DNA of 64,000 nt from JASMTM01 sp046483075 (GCA_046483075.1 JAWODV010000112.1:14518-78517); one strand, 5' to 3'. Positions 17,391 through 26,842 are shown, counted from the first letter of the stretch. The notes: generated from the letters alone by a model not told the origin. Program-made: numbers and translations.

Positions 17391-19823
17391 TCAGAGTTTT
17401 AGTTTATTTTTTTTGTGATGATGCTTTTTCATATAAATTATGCCTATCCGTAAACCTATCCAGAAAAATGCGAAAGCCACTACAGGATAGACGAAGTAAG
17501 GAGATTTATACCAGGGAAGAGCTTTTATAGGAATCTCTGTTTTGTTTCCTGCGATATCCTCAAGTATAATTGTGCCCCTGTCACCATTATTGAAAGGTAT
17601 ATTTAAGGAAGTCGAAGTCCCGGAGAGATCATATTCCTTTCCTTGAAACGTTAATTTTTTTAACCCAAAATCATCTGAAAAGGATATTCTTCTTGAAAAA
17701 AATGGAGATGAAATTTCAATAATTTGTGGAGGTTTAGTATCATTGATCAGTCGTACCGTTTTTTTGCTAATATTTCCAGCAATATCTACAGCGGTTATTT
17801 CCATTGTTTTCTCAGCTCCAGGTTCTATAGTTCCAAGATTTGCAGAATAAATGTCTGAGTCTACTTTTTTTGCCATTTTGTTTTCTACGTAAACATCTTT
17901 GATTTTTTGATTATCTGTGACCCTAAATGTTAATCTGGATTGATTTAGGATAATTGTTGAGTCGTCTATTAGAATTTCAGGACTTTTTGTATCTTTAGTA
18001 ATCTGGATTGTCTCTTCTCGAGAATTTCCAGTAATATCATAAACAACAATGTCTATTTTGTTGGTTCCTTCATTCAGAAGTTCAATATTAAATGGGCCTC
18101 CATTGTATTCATAACGTTTTCCGTTGAACATTAAGTGTGAAATCTCAGTATTGTCCGTTGCGTTTACCGTAATATTTACGTTGTCTTTTGTTGTATGTTC
18201 GTCATAGTTTATGGCGACGATGTTAGGAAGAATAAAATCTCCAATTACTTCATAGGTTTTTTCTGTTTTATTACCTGCAAGATCTTCACTAACAATGTAT
18301 ATTTCGTTATTACCTGGATAAATGTCCACCGGAGTCGAAAAATTGTATATTTCTTTTTCCTGAAGACTTTGTGTTTTCCCGTTTACATTTATAGATAAAA
18401 GCCCCAGATTGTCCTTCACTGTTCCCATGACAATTAATTGATTTTTGTTTGTATATTTTGGGAGTTCATCAACATCAATTGTTGGTTCTTCACCATCTAC
18501 GAAAATTCTCTTACTAACAGGTCCAAAGGTTCTACCAAAGTGATCTATATATTCCATTTCAATATTGTTGTAGCCACTTTTCAACTCAAGCACAATAGTC
18601 TTTTCGATCTTATCCACATTAAATTTTTTGTTGTTTATTATGATTTCACTTAAGGGAACTCCACCTTCATATTTAAGGTCAACATTAATCCTTTTTGAAC
18701 CAACAAGTGAAGGGATTTCAAATCGTATCTTTGGTCCAGAAAGCTTAGAAAAAACGGTATTACCAGAAATATAGTCTTTTCCTTCTACCGAAAGCAAATA
18801 TAACCATACACCCTCTGATAGAACATCTTTGTCGAGTTCTGATGTTCCGGGAGAATAGGTAAATTCGTATTCTTCGACATCCCCTGTGGAAGAATATTTT
18901 CGAATTTTCATTGCCGTTCTTGTTGAAAAGTCAACAGGAGTAATATCAAATGCTAGTTCAACTCTGCCATCTTTAATTGGATTGGTTTTCGTATACCATT
19001 GTACCTTCCAGGGAGGTGGTGAAAGAGAATATTGTTCTTTCTGTAAATTTTCGAAACCAAACTCAACGATTTTGTCCTGTCTATCACCAAGAGCTTGAAA
19101 TATAAGCAAAGTAGATTCTTTTAGATATTCAAAGACATCCACAGCGCTTTTTGAAAAGTCTTTTTTATCAACCGTAATTGACATTCCAAATCCAATTTTT
19201 CTTAATATATCCAGGGGAATTACCTTATTTTTCCAATTGCCTATGAATATTGGAATTACCCCACTTTCAAGAATCAATTTGGAAGTATCTTTATCTGAAA
19301 TCATACTGTCAGTCTCATCACCATTGCCAATAACAATTAAGAATCTCAGATCACCGATATTTTTTAGATATGAAGTAATCGCAGATATTGAATCAAAAAG
19401 TTTTGTTCTTGAAGGATCTGTATGATAACGGGGTTGGTCAATAAGGTTTGGAGAGATAAATTCACGAGAAACTGCAGGCATAACGAGTGAAAATTCATTT
19501 GAATATTTCCACAACGTGAATAGTGGTTCAACGAAAAATTCTTCAGACAGGTCTGTAACCAGTTCTTCCAGAAATGTTGTTGAAAGATCATCCTGATAAA
19601 GAATACCAATAGCTACCTGTTTTCTGCTAATGGCTAGAGGTACAGATTCTACATTTCTTGGGACTCCATCTATGCGGACAAAGTCAACTTTAGATTCAGT
19701 TGGAAGAAGAATGGCATTTAATGTTGGATAATTGTCAAAACTAAAGCCTAAAATATTGAGTTCTTCAGCATAAAAAATAATTGAACACAATAATAATAAT
19801 GCAAGAACAAAAAAATTTCTCAA
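17391..19823 (-). CDS. Large membrane-anchored protein with VWA-like N-terminal region and Ig-like repeats
   Basis: This 810-aa protein has a signal peptide (residues 1-19), a strand motif SFDNYPTL (28-35), and a degenerate VWA-like region (to ~230) that ends DLRFLIVIGNGDETDS and GVIPIFIGN but lacks a clean DxSxS metal site. From about 330 to 770 there are several Ig-like repeats, each ending near a DxxGN signature (DLAGNKTEK, DITGNSREE, DIAGNISKK, DIAGNKTEI). A transmembrane helix (~777-797) and a Lys/His-rich tail end the protein, so the bulk should face outward. The start is TTG, overlapping the nrnA stop by 3 nt. The motif and repeats recur in the 39-51 kb operon. Function unknown. Confidence 0.75.
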   Translation of the reverse strand: MRNFFVLALLLLCSIIFYAEELNILGFSFDNYPTLNAILLPTESKVDFVRIDGVPRNVESVPLAISRKQVAIGILYQDDLSTTFLEELVTDLSEEFFVEPLFTLWKYSNEFSLVMPAVSREFISPNLIDQPRYHTDPSRTKLFDSISAITSYLKNIGDLRFLIVIGNGDETDSMISDKDTSKLILESGVIPIFIGNWKNKVIPLDILRKIGFGMSITVDKKDFSKSAVDVFEYLKESTLLIFQALGDRQDKIVEFGFENLQKEQYSLSPPPWKVQWYTKTNPIKDGRVELAFDITPVDFSTRTAMKIRKYSSTGDVEEYEFTYSPGTSELDKDVLSEGVWLYLLSVEGKDYISGNTVFSKLSGPKIRFEIPSLVGSKRINVDLKYEGGVPLSEIIINNKKFNVDKIEKTIVLELKSGYNNIEMEYIDHFGRTFGPVSKRIFVDGEEPTIDVDELPKYTNKNQLIVMGTVKDNLGLLSINVNGKTQSLQEKEIYNFSTPVDIYPGNNEIYIVSEDLAGNKTEKTYEVIGDFILPNIVAINYDEHTTKDNVNITVNATDNTEISHLMFNGKRYEYNGGPFNIELLNEGTNKIDIVVYDITGNSREETIQITKDTKSPEILIDDSTIILNQSRLTFRVTDNQKIKDVYVENKMAKKVDSDIYSANLGTIEPGAEKTMEITAVDIAGNISKKTVRLINDTKPPQIIEISSPFFSRRISFSDDFGLKKLTFQGKEYDLSGTSTSLNIPFNNGDRGTIILEDIAGNKTEIPIKALPWYKSPYFVYPVVAFAFFWIGLRIGIIYMKKHHHKKNKLKL

Positions 19824-20788
19824 CTAGTCAGATGCTCCTTTATATAATTTGCAATTTCTTCAGTTACATCCTTTAAATTTGAATTTTCATAGTGGTAACT
19901 GAACCCTGCTGCTTTAGGATGGCCACCACCACCAAAATGTTCTGCAATTACGCTAACATCAAAGAATTGCTTTGACCTCAAACTAAAATGAGCTTCTCCA
20001 GGATTACTTTCTGTCGCAAACATGGCCACTTCTACCTGCTCAAGTGAACGAAGTTCCCCAACGAAACCGCCAAACTCATTCTCTGTCATACCAAATTTAT
20101 CAAATGCTTTGTGATCCAGAAATGAATATGCTAATTTTCCTTCGCACACCATATTTTCAAGCGCTACTCTAAAAAGATAAAGTTCTTCAAGTTTTCTGCT
20201 TTCTAAAATAATTTGTGCAATTTTGGTAGGATCAGCCCCTCTTTTAGTGAGTTCCGCAGCTGTTTGGAAAACTTTGTGATCTACATTTGAGTATCTAAAA
20301 AAACCTGTATCTGTTGCAATGCCAAGGTAATTCAAATTGGCCATCTTTTTGTCATAATTAATATCAAGCAATTGTATTAGCTTAAAAATCATTTGTGCTG
20401 TACTTGAGTATTTAGTGTCAACCCATGAAATATTTCCAAAATATGTATTAGTTTTATGATGGTCTATCACAGCGGTTTTTGTATTTTCATTTAGATACTT
20501 CTGAAACCTACCGATTCTATCCGGAGATGAAGCGTCAACTACAATCATCAAATCCACCTCGGGTAAAGATTCGTTAAATTCAGTTATTCTGTCAACATCA
20601 GGTAATTTGTAATACAATGACGGTATTTCCCAATCGATTGCAGGTATTACCTGTTTTCCAATTTTTTCCAGTGCAAGCGTTAAAGACAGTACAGAAGATA
20701 TACAGTCACCATCTGGCATTATATGACCACAAACTAAAATACTTTCATAATCGTGTATTTCCGATACCAGAGAATTAATTGGTCTCAT
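19820..20788 (-). CDS. nrnA: DHH-family phosphoesterase (NrnA-like nanoRNase/pAp phosphatase)
   Basis: This 322-aa DHH-DHHA1 protein probably degrades 2-5-mers of RNA and may dephosphorylate pAp. The motifs are GHIMPDGDCISS (~22-33), VVDASSPDRIG, the name-giving VIDHHKTN (~111-118), GIATDTGFFRYSN, and C-terminal GGGGHPKAAGF. It starts at an ATGA overlap with pnp and overlaps the next gene. The similarity to RecJ at 27.7 kb is fold-level; the short length and motif spacing favour NrnA. Confidence 0.88.
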   Translation of the reverse strand: MRPINSLVSEIHDYESILVCGHIMPDGDCISSVLSLTLALEKIGKQVIPAIDWEIPSLYYKLPDVDRITEFNESLPEVDLMIVVDASSPDRIGRFQKYLNENTKTAVIDHHKTNTYFGNISWVDTKYSSTAQMIFKLIQLLDINYDKKMANLNYLGIATDTGFFRYSNVDHKVFQTAAELTKRGADPTKIAQIILESRKLEELYLFRVALENMVCEGKLAYSFLDHKAFDKFGMTENEFGGFVGELRSLEQVEVAMFATESNPGEAHFSLRSKQFFDVSVIAEHFGGGGHPKAAGFSYHYENSNLKDVTEEIANYIKEHLTS

Positions 20789-21600
20789 TCAGCATCTTCC
20801 TCTTCAATTGAAATCTTTACAACACCCTCAAATTTCTTGCTGGCATTTTTTGCAGCCTGTACTACTTCTGAATGCTCAAGTTTCTTTTCGAGGATACCCG
20901 AAGCCATATTTGTTATACATGAAAAAGAAATGACCTTTAAACCTAAATAGTTTGCCACAATGATCTCAGGTACTGTTGACATTCCAATCATATCTGCCCC
21001 AAGCTTTCTAAACATATTAATTTCACCAGGCGTTTCATACATAGGTCCGGTTGTCCAAATATATGTCCCTCTTTTCAGTTCTATGTTCTGTTCAATTGAT
21101 CTTTTTTCAATTTTATTAATCCAGCTTTTATTAGTCGGTGAAGACATATCGGGAAAGCGAGGACCAAATTTTTCGTTGTTCGGTCCGATTAAAGGGTTTT
21201 TAAAGGAAAAATTGATTATATCTTCTATCGCGACGAGATCGCCAGGAACAAAAGACTTATTTATCGCTCCTGCAGCATTGGTTATAATCAATGATTTAAC
21301 TCCCAATTCTTTGAAAACATAAAGTGGAATGACAATAGTTTTAATATCATGACCTTCGTAGTAATGAAATCTTCCATCCATTGCAATGACATATTTTCCC
21401 ATGAAATAACCTGCAACCAGCCTACCTTTATGTCCCTTAACTGTGCTTGCTGGAAAACCTTCCACTTTTTTGTAAGGTATAGCTAACGAATCTTTAAAAC
21501 TATCTGTCAAATAGCCAAGACCAGAACCGAGAATTAAAGCAATATTTGGAGTTTCGATCAACTTGTTTTTTAGTGTTTTAGCCATTTTTGAGAACGACAT
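20785..21600 (-). CDS. Purine nucleoside phosphorylase (trimeric PNP-I/MTAP family)
   Basis: This 271-aa enzyme cleaves purine nucleosides with phosphate to base and ribose-1-phosphate. It shows LILGSGLGYLTDSF at about 19-32, GRFHYYEGHD (~80), ITNAAGAINKSF (~106), and the base-specific MIGMSTVPEIIVANYLG near 195. Asn in CITNMASGI is the purine-binding position typical of guanosine/inosine enzymes rather than MTA-specific ones. A strong AGGAGG precedes ATG. It is the first gene of an operon with nrnA. Confidence 0.92.
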   Translation of the reverse strand: MSFSKMAKTLKNKLIETPNIALILGSGLGYLTDSFKDSLAIPYKKVEGFPASTVKGHKGRLVAGYFMGKYVIAMDGRFHYYEGHDIKTIVIPLYVFKELGVKSLIITNAAGAINKSFVPGDLVAIEDIINFSFKNPLIGPNNEKFGPRFPDMSSPTNKSWINKIEKRSIEQNIELKRGTYIWTTGPMYETPGEINMFRKLGADMIGMSTVPEIIVANYLGLKVISFSCITNMASGILEKKLEHSEVVQAAKNASKKFEGVVKISIEEEDAE

Positions 21601-21635
21601 TTGATAACCTCCTGTAAAGTTTGTTATTCAAGTTG

Positions 21636-21666
21636 ATTATATAACAACATGTGGTAGAATACTCAA
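21636..21666 (-). promoter_or_regulatory. Possible promoter of the pnp operon
   Basis: On the minus strand TATAAT (21641-21636) is preceded by TTGAGT (21666-21661) with a long 19-bp spacer. It is weaker than the acpP promoter facing away from it. Confidence 0.4.
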
Positions 21667-21672
21667 AGTACA

Positions 21673-21701
21673 TTGACTAAAGTAACTAGTAACAATATAA
21701 T
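21673..21701 (+). promoter_or_regulatory. Promoter of acpP
   Basis: TTGACT (21673-21678), a 17-bp spacer and TATAAT (21696-21701) form a near-consensus sigma70-type promoter, giving a leader of about 37 nt before the acpP ATG. Strong expression is expected for acyl carrier protein. Confidence 0.85.
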
Positions 21702-21745
21702 TAATGGTACAAAATATAACTGTCAAGCACGAAGGAGGAAGAATA

Positions 21746-22000
21746 ATGAGCACAGAAGAAATTTTAGAAAAAGTCGTAGAGATTGTTACAGAAAAATTGG
21801 GAGTGGAAGCTGAAGAAGTAACATTAGATTCTGACCTGACAGAAGATCTTGGTGCTGACTCTCTGGATTTGGTAGACCTTGTAATGGCTTTTGAAGATGA
21901 GTTTGGTGTAAAAGTTGAGGATGAGGATGTAGAGAATATCGCTACGATTGGAGACATAGTTGCTTACATAAGCAAAGAGCTTGGTGTTGAAGAGGACTAA
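21746..22000 (+). CDS. acpP: Acyl carrier protein
   Basis: This 84-aa acidic helical protein carries fatty-acyl chains on phosphopantetheine attached to Ser39 in the motif GADSLDLVDL. AAGGAGGAA at 21732-21740 precedes ATG 21746; the frame is open from 21704 but that start has no ribosome site and lies only a few bases after the promoter. No other fatty-acid genes are adjacent. Confidence 0.97.
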   Translation: MSTEEILEKVVEIVTEKLGVEAEEVTLDSDLTEDLGADSLDLVDLVMAFEDEFGVKVEDEDVENIATIGDIVAYISKELGVEED

Positions 22001-22027
22001 TTGAGGTGAAAGAAAAATTCATCTCAA
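22001..22027 (+). other. Hairpin containing the only Shine-Dalgarno-like sequence ahead of the pseudouridine synthase
   Basis: TTGAGGTGA (22001-22009) pairs with TCATCTCAA (22019-22027), with one G-U, around the loop AAGAAAAAT. The GAGGTG core sits too far (about 28 nt) from ATG 22037 unless the hairpin forms and shortens the distance. It is not followed by a T-run, so it is not a classic terminator. Confidence 0.35.
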
Positions 22028-22036
22028 TCCATTAAT

Positions 22037-22936
22037 ATGCCAATAAGAAAGAAATATACAGTCAATGAAAATAATTATTATGAGCGGCTGGACAGATTTT
22101 TGCGAAATGCTTTAAAGGAATTAAAACTTGGTTCAATTTATAAATTAATTCGAACAGGTAACATCCTGATAAATGGAACAAAAGCAAGGAGACCTTTTTT
22201 AAAATTATCTGTTGGAGATTCAATAGAGATAAGATATTCAGGAAATGAAGAGCCTTTAAAAAGGCTAGAAGAAAAGAGAGAACCTCAACCATTGAATTTA
22301 CCTCTGAAATTTATTTACGAGGATAAATATATGATAGCAATTGATAAACCTCCAGGAATATCTATGCATCCGGGAAAGGGAATACAGATAGTAACAATTA
22401 TTGAAGGTTTAATGGCTTATGGTAAAGATAAAGGGTTTAAACCAAGACTGGTTCATCGTCTGGACAAACATACATCAGGTGTTCTGTTGGTGGCAAAGAC
22501 ACCTGAAGCAGCCAGAAGATTTACAGAATTGTTCAAGACCAGAGATATTGACAAATATTACGTGACATTAATTAAGAGAAAGCTTGAAGAAGACTCTGGT
22601 GAAATGATTGATCAAGAGGGAAAGGAAAAAATGAAGCTCAGTTATTACACTAGAAAAGTTTTTGATCTTTGTTCTCTTGTTGATATTAAATTACTGACCG
22701 GAAGAAAACATCAAATAAGAATTCAGCTGAGTAAAAGAGGGCATCCTGTATTGGGTGATGATGTATACGGAGATATTGAGCTGAACGAACATTTTAGGAA
22801 GGAACATGATTTAAGGCGCTATTTTCTACATTGTTCGAGGATAGTATTTGATCACCCATTTAACGGTAATCGGATTGACATTAGATCAACTTTGCCTGAT
22901 GATCTGGATAACGTTATAAAGAGTATTGAACGATAA
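22037..22936 (+). CDS. RluA-family 23S rRNA pseudouridine synthase
   Basis: This 299-aa protein has an N-terminal S4 RNA-binding domain (about 15-75) and a RluA catalytic domain. The catalytic Asp143 lies in LVHRLDKHTSGVLL, and GISMHPGKG and GRKHQIRIQL are further signatures. It belongs to the RluC/RluD branch; the exact uridine target cannot be read from sequence. No good ribosome site is within 10 nt of ATG 22037. The next gene starts on its stop codon. Confidence 0.9.
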   Translation: MPIRKKYTVNENNYYERLDRFLRNALKELKLGSIYKLIRTGNILINGTKARRPFLKLSVGDSIEIRYSGNEEPLKRLEEKREPQPLNLPLKFIYEDKYMIAIDKPPGISMHPGKGIQIVTIIEGLMAYGKDKGFKPRLVHRLDKHTSGVLLVAKTPEAARRFTELFKTRDIDKYYVTLIKRKLEEDSGEMIDQEGKEKMKLSYYTRKVFDLCSLVDIKLLTGRKHQIRIQLSKRGHPVLGDDVYGDIELNEHFRKEHDLRRYFLHCSRIVFDHPFNGNRIDIRSTLPDDLDNVIKSIER

Positions 22937-23691
22937 TGAAAATCACTTTGTTGATTATATTTATACTGATTTTCCCTGTTGTCATATCTGTTGCTGATAT
23001 CAAGAATGATGTTGAGACTGTATATAATGAATTATTTGAAATCTTTGAAATTAAACCTGACTACACTCTTGTTATCCTCGATACAATAAATGATCATCCC
23101 CGAGCTGTAAAATATAATTCTCGTTATAGAGTTTTAATACCAGCTTCAGGTTACTATTTAGAACAGACAAGACATGAAATGGCTCATGTTTTTCTTATGG
23201 AATATGCAAAGAAATTTGGTATAAAAGCTGAAGAGTTACCTATCTGGTACCATGAACTGGTGGCCTCGTGGTTTTCGATTTTGGACAAATGGAAACTTAA
23301 TCTGTTATCACTTAACGCAATTTTTGATGATTTTACAGAATACACAGGTGATTATCCTGAAGAAAAAGATAACTTCTACATTGCCATTGAAAGTTTCGCA
23401 ATATATCTGTCAAGAAGGTATAATTTCGAAGAGTTTGTCAAATCTACCATTAAAGAATTTAATAATAAATCGGATATAATTCAGGCAATGAATGGTTTTG
23501 TTGATGAAACATTTGAAGATGAATATTCAAGATGGAAATTAATACAGTTAATACCATATAGTATATACCTTCTTTTTGTAGTACTCATGATATATTTGTT
23601 ATTAGGAAGGAGAGATCGAAAGTGGCGGGGGTTAGAATTCGATCCACGAACACCAGAAGAGGTTCAAGAAGAGGAAATAAGACAAGGATAA
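22936..23691 (+). CDS. Membrane-anchored zinc peptidase, MA (gluzincin-like) type
   Basis: This 251-aa protein has a signal peptide or N-terminal anchor (about 1-20), then an HExxH zinc site in TRHEMAHVF (about residue 80-85) with a downstream Glu in WYHELVASW (~106), the layout of peptidase MA-like proteins. A transmembrane helix at about 205-225 and a charged tail follow. The catalytic part should be outside the cytoplasm. Its last 70 nt overlap the next gene in another frame, so the basic tail is shared coding DNA. Substrate unknown. Confidence 0.75.
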   Translation: MKITLLIIFILIFPVVISVADIKNDVETVYNELFEIFEIKPDYTLVILDTINDHPRAVKYNSRYRVLIPASGYYLEQTRHEMAHVFLMEYAKKFGIKAEELPIWYHELVASWFSILDKWKLNLLSLNAIFDDFTEYTGDYPEEKDNFYIAIESFAIYLSRRYNFEEFVKSTIKEFNNKSDIIQAMNGFVDETFEDEYSRWKLIQLIPYSIYLLFVVLMIYLLLGRRDRKWRGLEFDPRTPEEVQEEEIRQG

Positions 23692-25193
23692 GAAGTCCAA
23701 GGATATTTATTTTTATTCTTTTCCTGATTTTTGGCTTTTTTTTACTCCTATCATATATACCTGATAGGACAAGAGCTGATTCTTATACCGGAGATGCCGC
23801 ATTAGTTCTGGAAAGATATGTGACTGGAATAGATGAATATGAGCTTATAAAAAGTGACGAAGAAGGTTTTACGGAAAGACTTGATGGTGCTGGAAAGAAT
23901 GCTATTCTTCTTGTAAATCTTTCAGAGAATTTACGAAGAGATAGGCTCGAAGAACTCCTCAGGCAGAACAGACAGGTAATTCTTACCGGGGTTTCGACCC
24001 TTTCCCCATCTGAGATAGCTGGAATTCTGGATCATTATCAGATCTATACCGGTTATTATGAATTTGATGAAACAGAGTTTTTTATACGGGAAATTATGGA
24101 AAACAGAAAATATTCTTCCCTCGTTTTCAGAGCACATAAAATCAAATCAAAGGAATATCCAAATTATGATCTGGAAAGTGCGACATTAAGATACGTAAGA
24201 GCTGTGAGAGAAAGAAGTGTAGATGCTTTAGTTTTCGTTTACGGTCAAAGTGAACACTTTGAATACGAAGAACTTGTAGAAAATGTATACACGAAGCTCA
24301 AAGAAGAAGGATTATATTCAGATACGATTAGGTCAGTTAGCTACAATAAACCATCTTCACCGACTCTTGCTGTGATTACTGGCTTTTTAGCTATTGCATC
24401 CTTTAATATATTCCTTGCCTTCGGATATCTAATAATTCTGGCGATTTCGGGATGGCTTTCTTTAACCTATCTTGTTGTAATAGGCGAAGTGGCGCTGTTT
24501 TTTACCCTGATGAGAATCTCACGAAGAAAGGGCAAAGGAAAAGAATTATTGGTATTATTTCTTTTCTTTATTTCAGCGGTAATACTTGGTATTGCTGTGA
24601 ACACCCAGATGGTTTCTCCCGCCTATCAGAATGGAATAGAGTTATTCCGGGGAGTGAAACTTTCACTGTTTGTACTACCGGTGTTCATTTTTGGATTGGG
24701 ATTAATGCGCAGAAGAAGCAAAGAATTCACGCTATTTGATATTATTATGGTAGTTATTTTCATAATTGGAATCATTTACTATCTTTTAAGAAGCGGCAAT
24801 TTCTCGCTAGTACTAAATTTCGAGAGACAACTAAGAGACATGCTCGATTCTTTATTGCTTGTAAGGCCTAGGTTTAAAGAGTTAATTGGCTATCCATTTT
24901 TGTTAGTAGCTATTGTACAAGGTTTTAGAAATTTTGGCAGATTTGGTGCACTCATACCAGCAGTGGGAAGTATCGCTTTCGTATCTGTAATTAATACGTT
25001 TTGTCATGCTACCCCTCCATTGTGGACTCAGCTATTAAGAAGTTTATACGGGATAATATTCGGTACGATAATTGCGTTAATTGCACTTTTTATAATAAAG
25101 TTCAGCAAAGAATATGCATTGATTAAAGAAACTACGTCATCAGAAAAAGTTTCATCTGATTCGAACCAGAAAAGAGAAAAAAGGTCTAAATAG
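23622..25193 (+). CDS. Polytopic membrane protein (DUF5693-like)
   Basis: This 523-aa protein begins with a very basic N-terminus (many Arg in residues 5-26), one transmembrane helix (~27-46), a soluble domain of ~200 residues, then about eight hydrophobic helices from ~245 to 500. The soluble part contains SLVFRAHKIKSKEY and LRYVRAVRERSVDALVF, which resemble DUF5693; that label is from memory and moderate. GTG 23622 follows AGGAAGGAGAG, and no other reasonable start exists downstream, so the 70-nt overlap with the peptidase gene seems real. It is probably an envelope component. Confidence 0.6.
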   Translation: MAGVRIRSTNTRRGSRRGNKTRIRSPRIFIFILFLIFGFFLLLSYIPDRTRADSYTGDAALVLERYVTGIDEYELIKSDEEGFTERLDGAGKNAILLVNLSENLRRDRLEELLRQNRQVILTGVSTLSPSEIAGILDHYQIYTGYYEFDETEFFIREIMENRKYSSLVFRAHKIKSKEYPNYDLESATLRYVRAVRERSVDALVFVYGQSEHFEYEELVENVYTKLKEEGLYSDTIRSVSYNKPSSPTLAVITGFLAIASFNIFLAFGYLIILAISGWLSLTYLVVIGEVALFFTLMRISRRKGKGKELLVLFLFFISAVILGIAVNTQMVSPAYQNGIELFRGVKLSLFVLPVFIFGLGLMRRRSKEFTLFDIIMVVIFIIGIIYYLLRSGNFSLVLNFERQLRDMLDSLLLVRPRFKELIGYPFLLVAIVQGFRNFGRFGALIPAVGSIAFVSVINTFCHATPPLWTQLLRSLYGIIFGTIIALIALFIIKFSKEYALIKETTSSEKVSSDSNQKREKRSK

Positions 25194-25216
25194 CGTTATG
25201 AAAGGAGGGATGGATA

Positions 25217-26824
25217 ATGAGAAAAGTATTTATTGGAACTGTACTATTTATTTTGTTTGCAGCTGTTACAATTTTTGCAGGTGAATATGAGTTACAAAAG
25301 GTTATTATTGTACCTGATCCGGATCAAGAATTACAGGCGGAAATATGGCTGGACAAAGAAGCAGGATCTGTTTATAGAAATGGAGAAGAAGTAGGAATAT
25401 ATTTTAAAGCAAATAAAGATGCTTACATAGCTATTTACGATATAATGCCCAGTGGAGAGGTTCAATTGCTTTTCCCAAACAAGTACGATAAAAACAATTA
25501 TGTAAAGGCAAACGCAGAATACCAGTTGCCAACTGGAGATGCCTCGACGAGGTACAAGTTAAGGGTTTCAGGCCCTTCCGGATTGGAAATTTTCCAGATA
25601 GTTGCATCAACATCTCCAATAGCATTTCTTGATGATCTGGTAAAGAGACTTGATGTTGATCCTTTCCCCATGTTTGGAAGCTCTGCGGAAAATGTGATTG
25701 AGAAGCTAGTCAAACCCTTTGTAGAGAAAGCAGAATATGCTGTCAACCAGACGTACTTCTATGTAAACACAAAACCCACCGAAGGAGTACTGGAAATAAA
25801 AACACAACCTTCGGGAGCAGATATTTTTGTAGATGGCGTTCACTATGGAAAATCTCCTTTGAGTGCAAGACTTTCTGAAGGAACTCATTATATAACCGCT
25901 GTTAAAAAAGGTTACAAACAGGTAAGTACAATGGCTAATGTTGTAGCTGGTAGAACAAATTCAATTGCATTGAATCTTGAAAGCATCACACGTCAATATT
26001 CGTTAATAGTTAACAGTTCACCTGCCGGAGCGGATGTCTATATAGACGGCAGTCATGTGGGGCAGAGTCCTATAAGAGTAAATGTTGATCAGGGGACACA
26101 TTCTTTGAGATTAGAAAAACAAGGGTATAGGACCCATGACGAAACAATCAATATTGATTCAGACACATCACGCTCAGTAGCCCTTCAAGAGCAGGTACAA
26201 ACATATCGCGTAGAGATTAACGCCAGTGTTTATGGAGCAGATGTTTATGTCGACGGTTCCTATCGTGGAAGAACACCGCTTACAATGAATCTTGAAAGAG
26301 GAACACATAAATTTGAAGTGGAAGCAAGTGGATATTCAAGTTACAGCCAGTCTTTCTACATATCGTCTGATAGAGTAATAAATATAAACTTAAGTAAAAC
26401 AAAGGCTGTTGTAAATTTCAGCAGTAATCCTTCCAATGCTAGAGTTTATATTAATTCAAGTTATCGAGGAACAACACCACTTCAGTTATCTCTTGATGAA
26501 GGAACCTATACAGTTCGTATGGATAAAGATGGTTATGTATCCAAAACTGAAGAAATAACGATTAAATCTGGTCAATCATATAATTACAATTTCACTTTAG
26601 AAGAAATCAAGCCAGCAGCTAAAGTAAAAATAAACACAAATCCTTCAAACGCAAGAATATTTGTGGATGGTTATGAAGTGGGCAGGACAAATACAACCAT
26701 AGAAATAGAACCCGGTTATCATGAAATACTTTTGTTGAAAGAAGGATATTATTCCGTACATCTAGAAATGTACTTTGAAGAAAACAGTTATTCCTTTAGT
26801 TACGACTTAAAACTCATTCCATAG
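25217..26824 (+). CDS. Exported DUF4384-PEGA repeat protein
   Basis: This 535-aa protein has a signal peptide (1-21), a DUF4384-like domain (~25-140; VGIYFKANKDAYIAIYD, VQLLFPNKYD), and five tandem PEGA repeats between about 190 and 530. The repeats start near GADIFVDGVHYG, GADVYIDGSHVG, GADVYVDGSYRG, NARVYINSSYRG and NARIFVDGYEVG, each closing with an ExGxH/Y...GY pattern. PEGA domains are surface beta-modules often linked to S-layer or cell-wall proteins. No membrane anchor is visible at the end. The gene ends in a strong terminator. Confidence 0.85.
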   Translation: MRKVFIGTVLFILFAAVTIFAGEYELQKVIIVPDPDQELQAEIWLDKEAGSVYRNGEEVGIYFKANKDAYIAIYDIMPSGEVQLLFPNKYDKNNYVKANAEYQLPTGDASTRYKLRVSGPSGLEIFQIVASTSPIAFLDDLVKRLDVDPFPMFGSSAENVIEKLVKPFVEKAEYAVNQTYFYVNTKPTEGVLEIKTQPSGADIFVDGVHYGKSPLSARLSEGTHYITAVKKGYKQVSTMANVVAGRTNSIALNLESITRQYSLIVNSSPAGADVYIDGSHVGQSPIRVNVDQGTHSLRLEKQGYRTHDETINIDSDTSRSVALQEQVQTYRVEINASVYGADVYVDGSYRGRTPLTMNLERGTHKFEVEASGYSSYSQSFYISSDRVININLSKTKAVVNFSSNPSNARVYINSSYRGTTPLQLSLDEGTYTVRMDKDGYVSKTEEITIKSGQSYNYNFTLEEIKPAAKVKINTNPSNARIFVDGYEVGRTNTTIEIEPGYHEILLLKEGYYSVHLEMYFEENSYSFSYDLKLIP

Positions 26825-26842
26825 TTGATAATTTCATATAGG

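Noticed and set aside
17255..17530. Short plus-strand open frame spanning the M50/Ig-protein gene border
   Set aside because: It overlaps two well-supported genes, has no ribosome site and no recognisable content.
25790..26800. Tandem DNA repeat or CRISPR-like array in the PEGA gene
   Set aside because: The periodicity is at protein level (~70-85 residues) with diverged codons; it is five PEGA domains, not a DNA repeat array.
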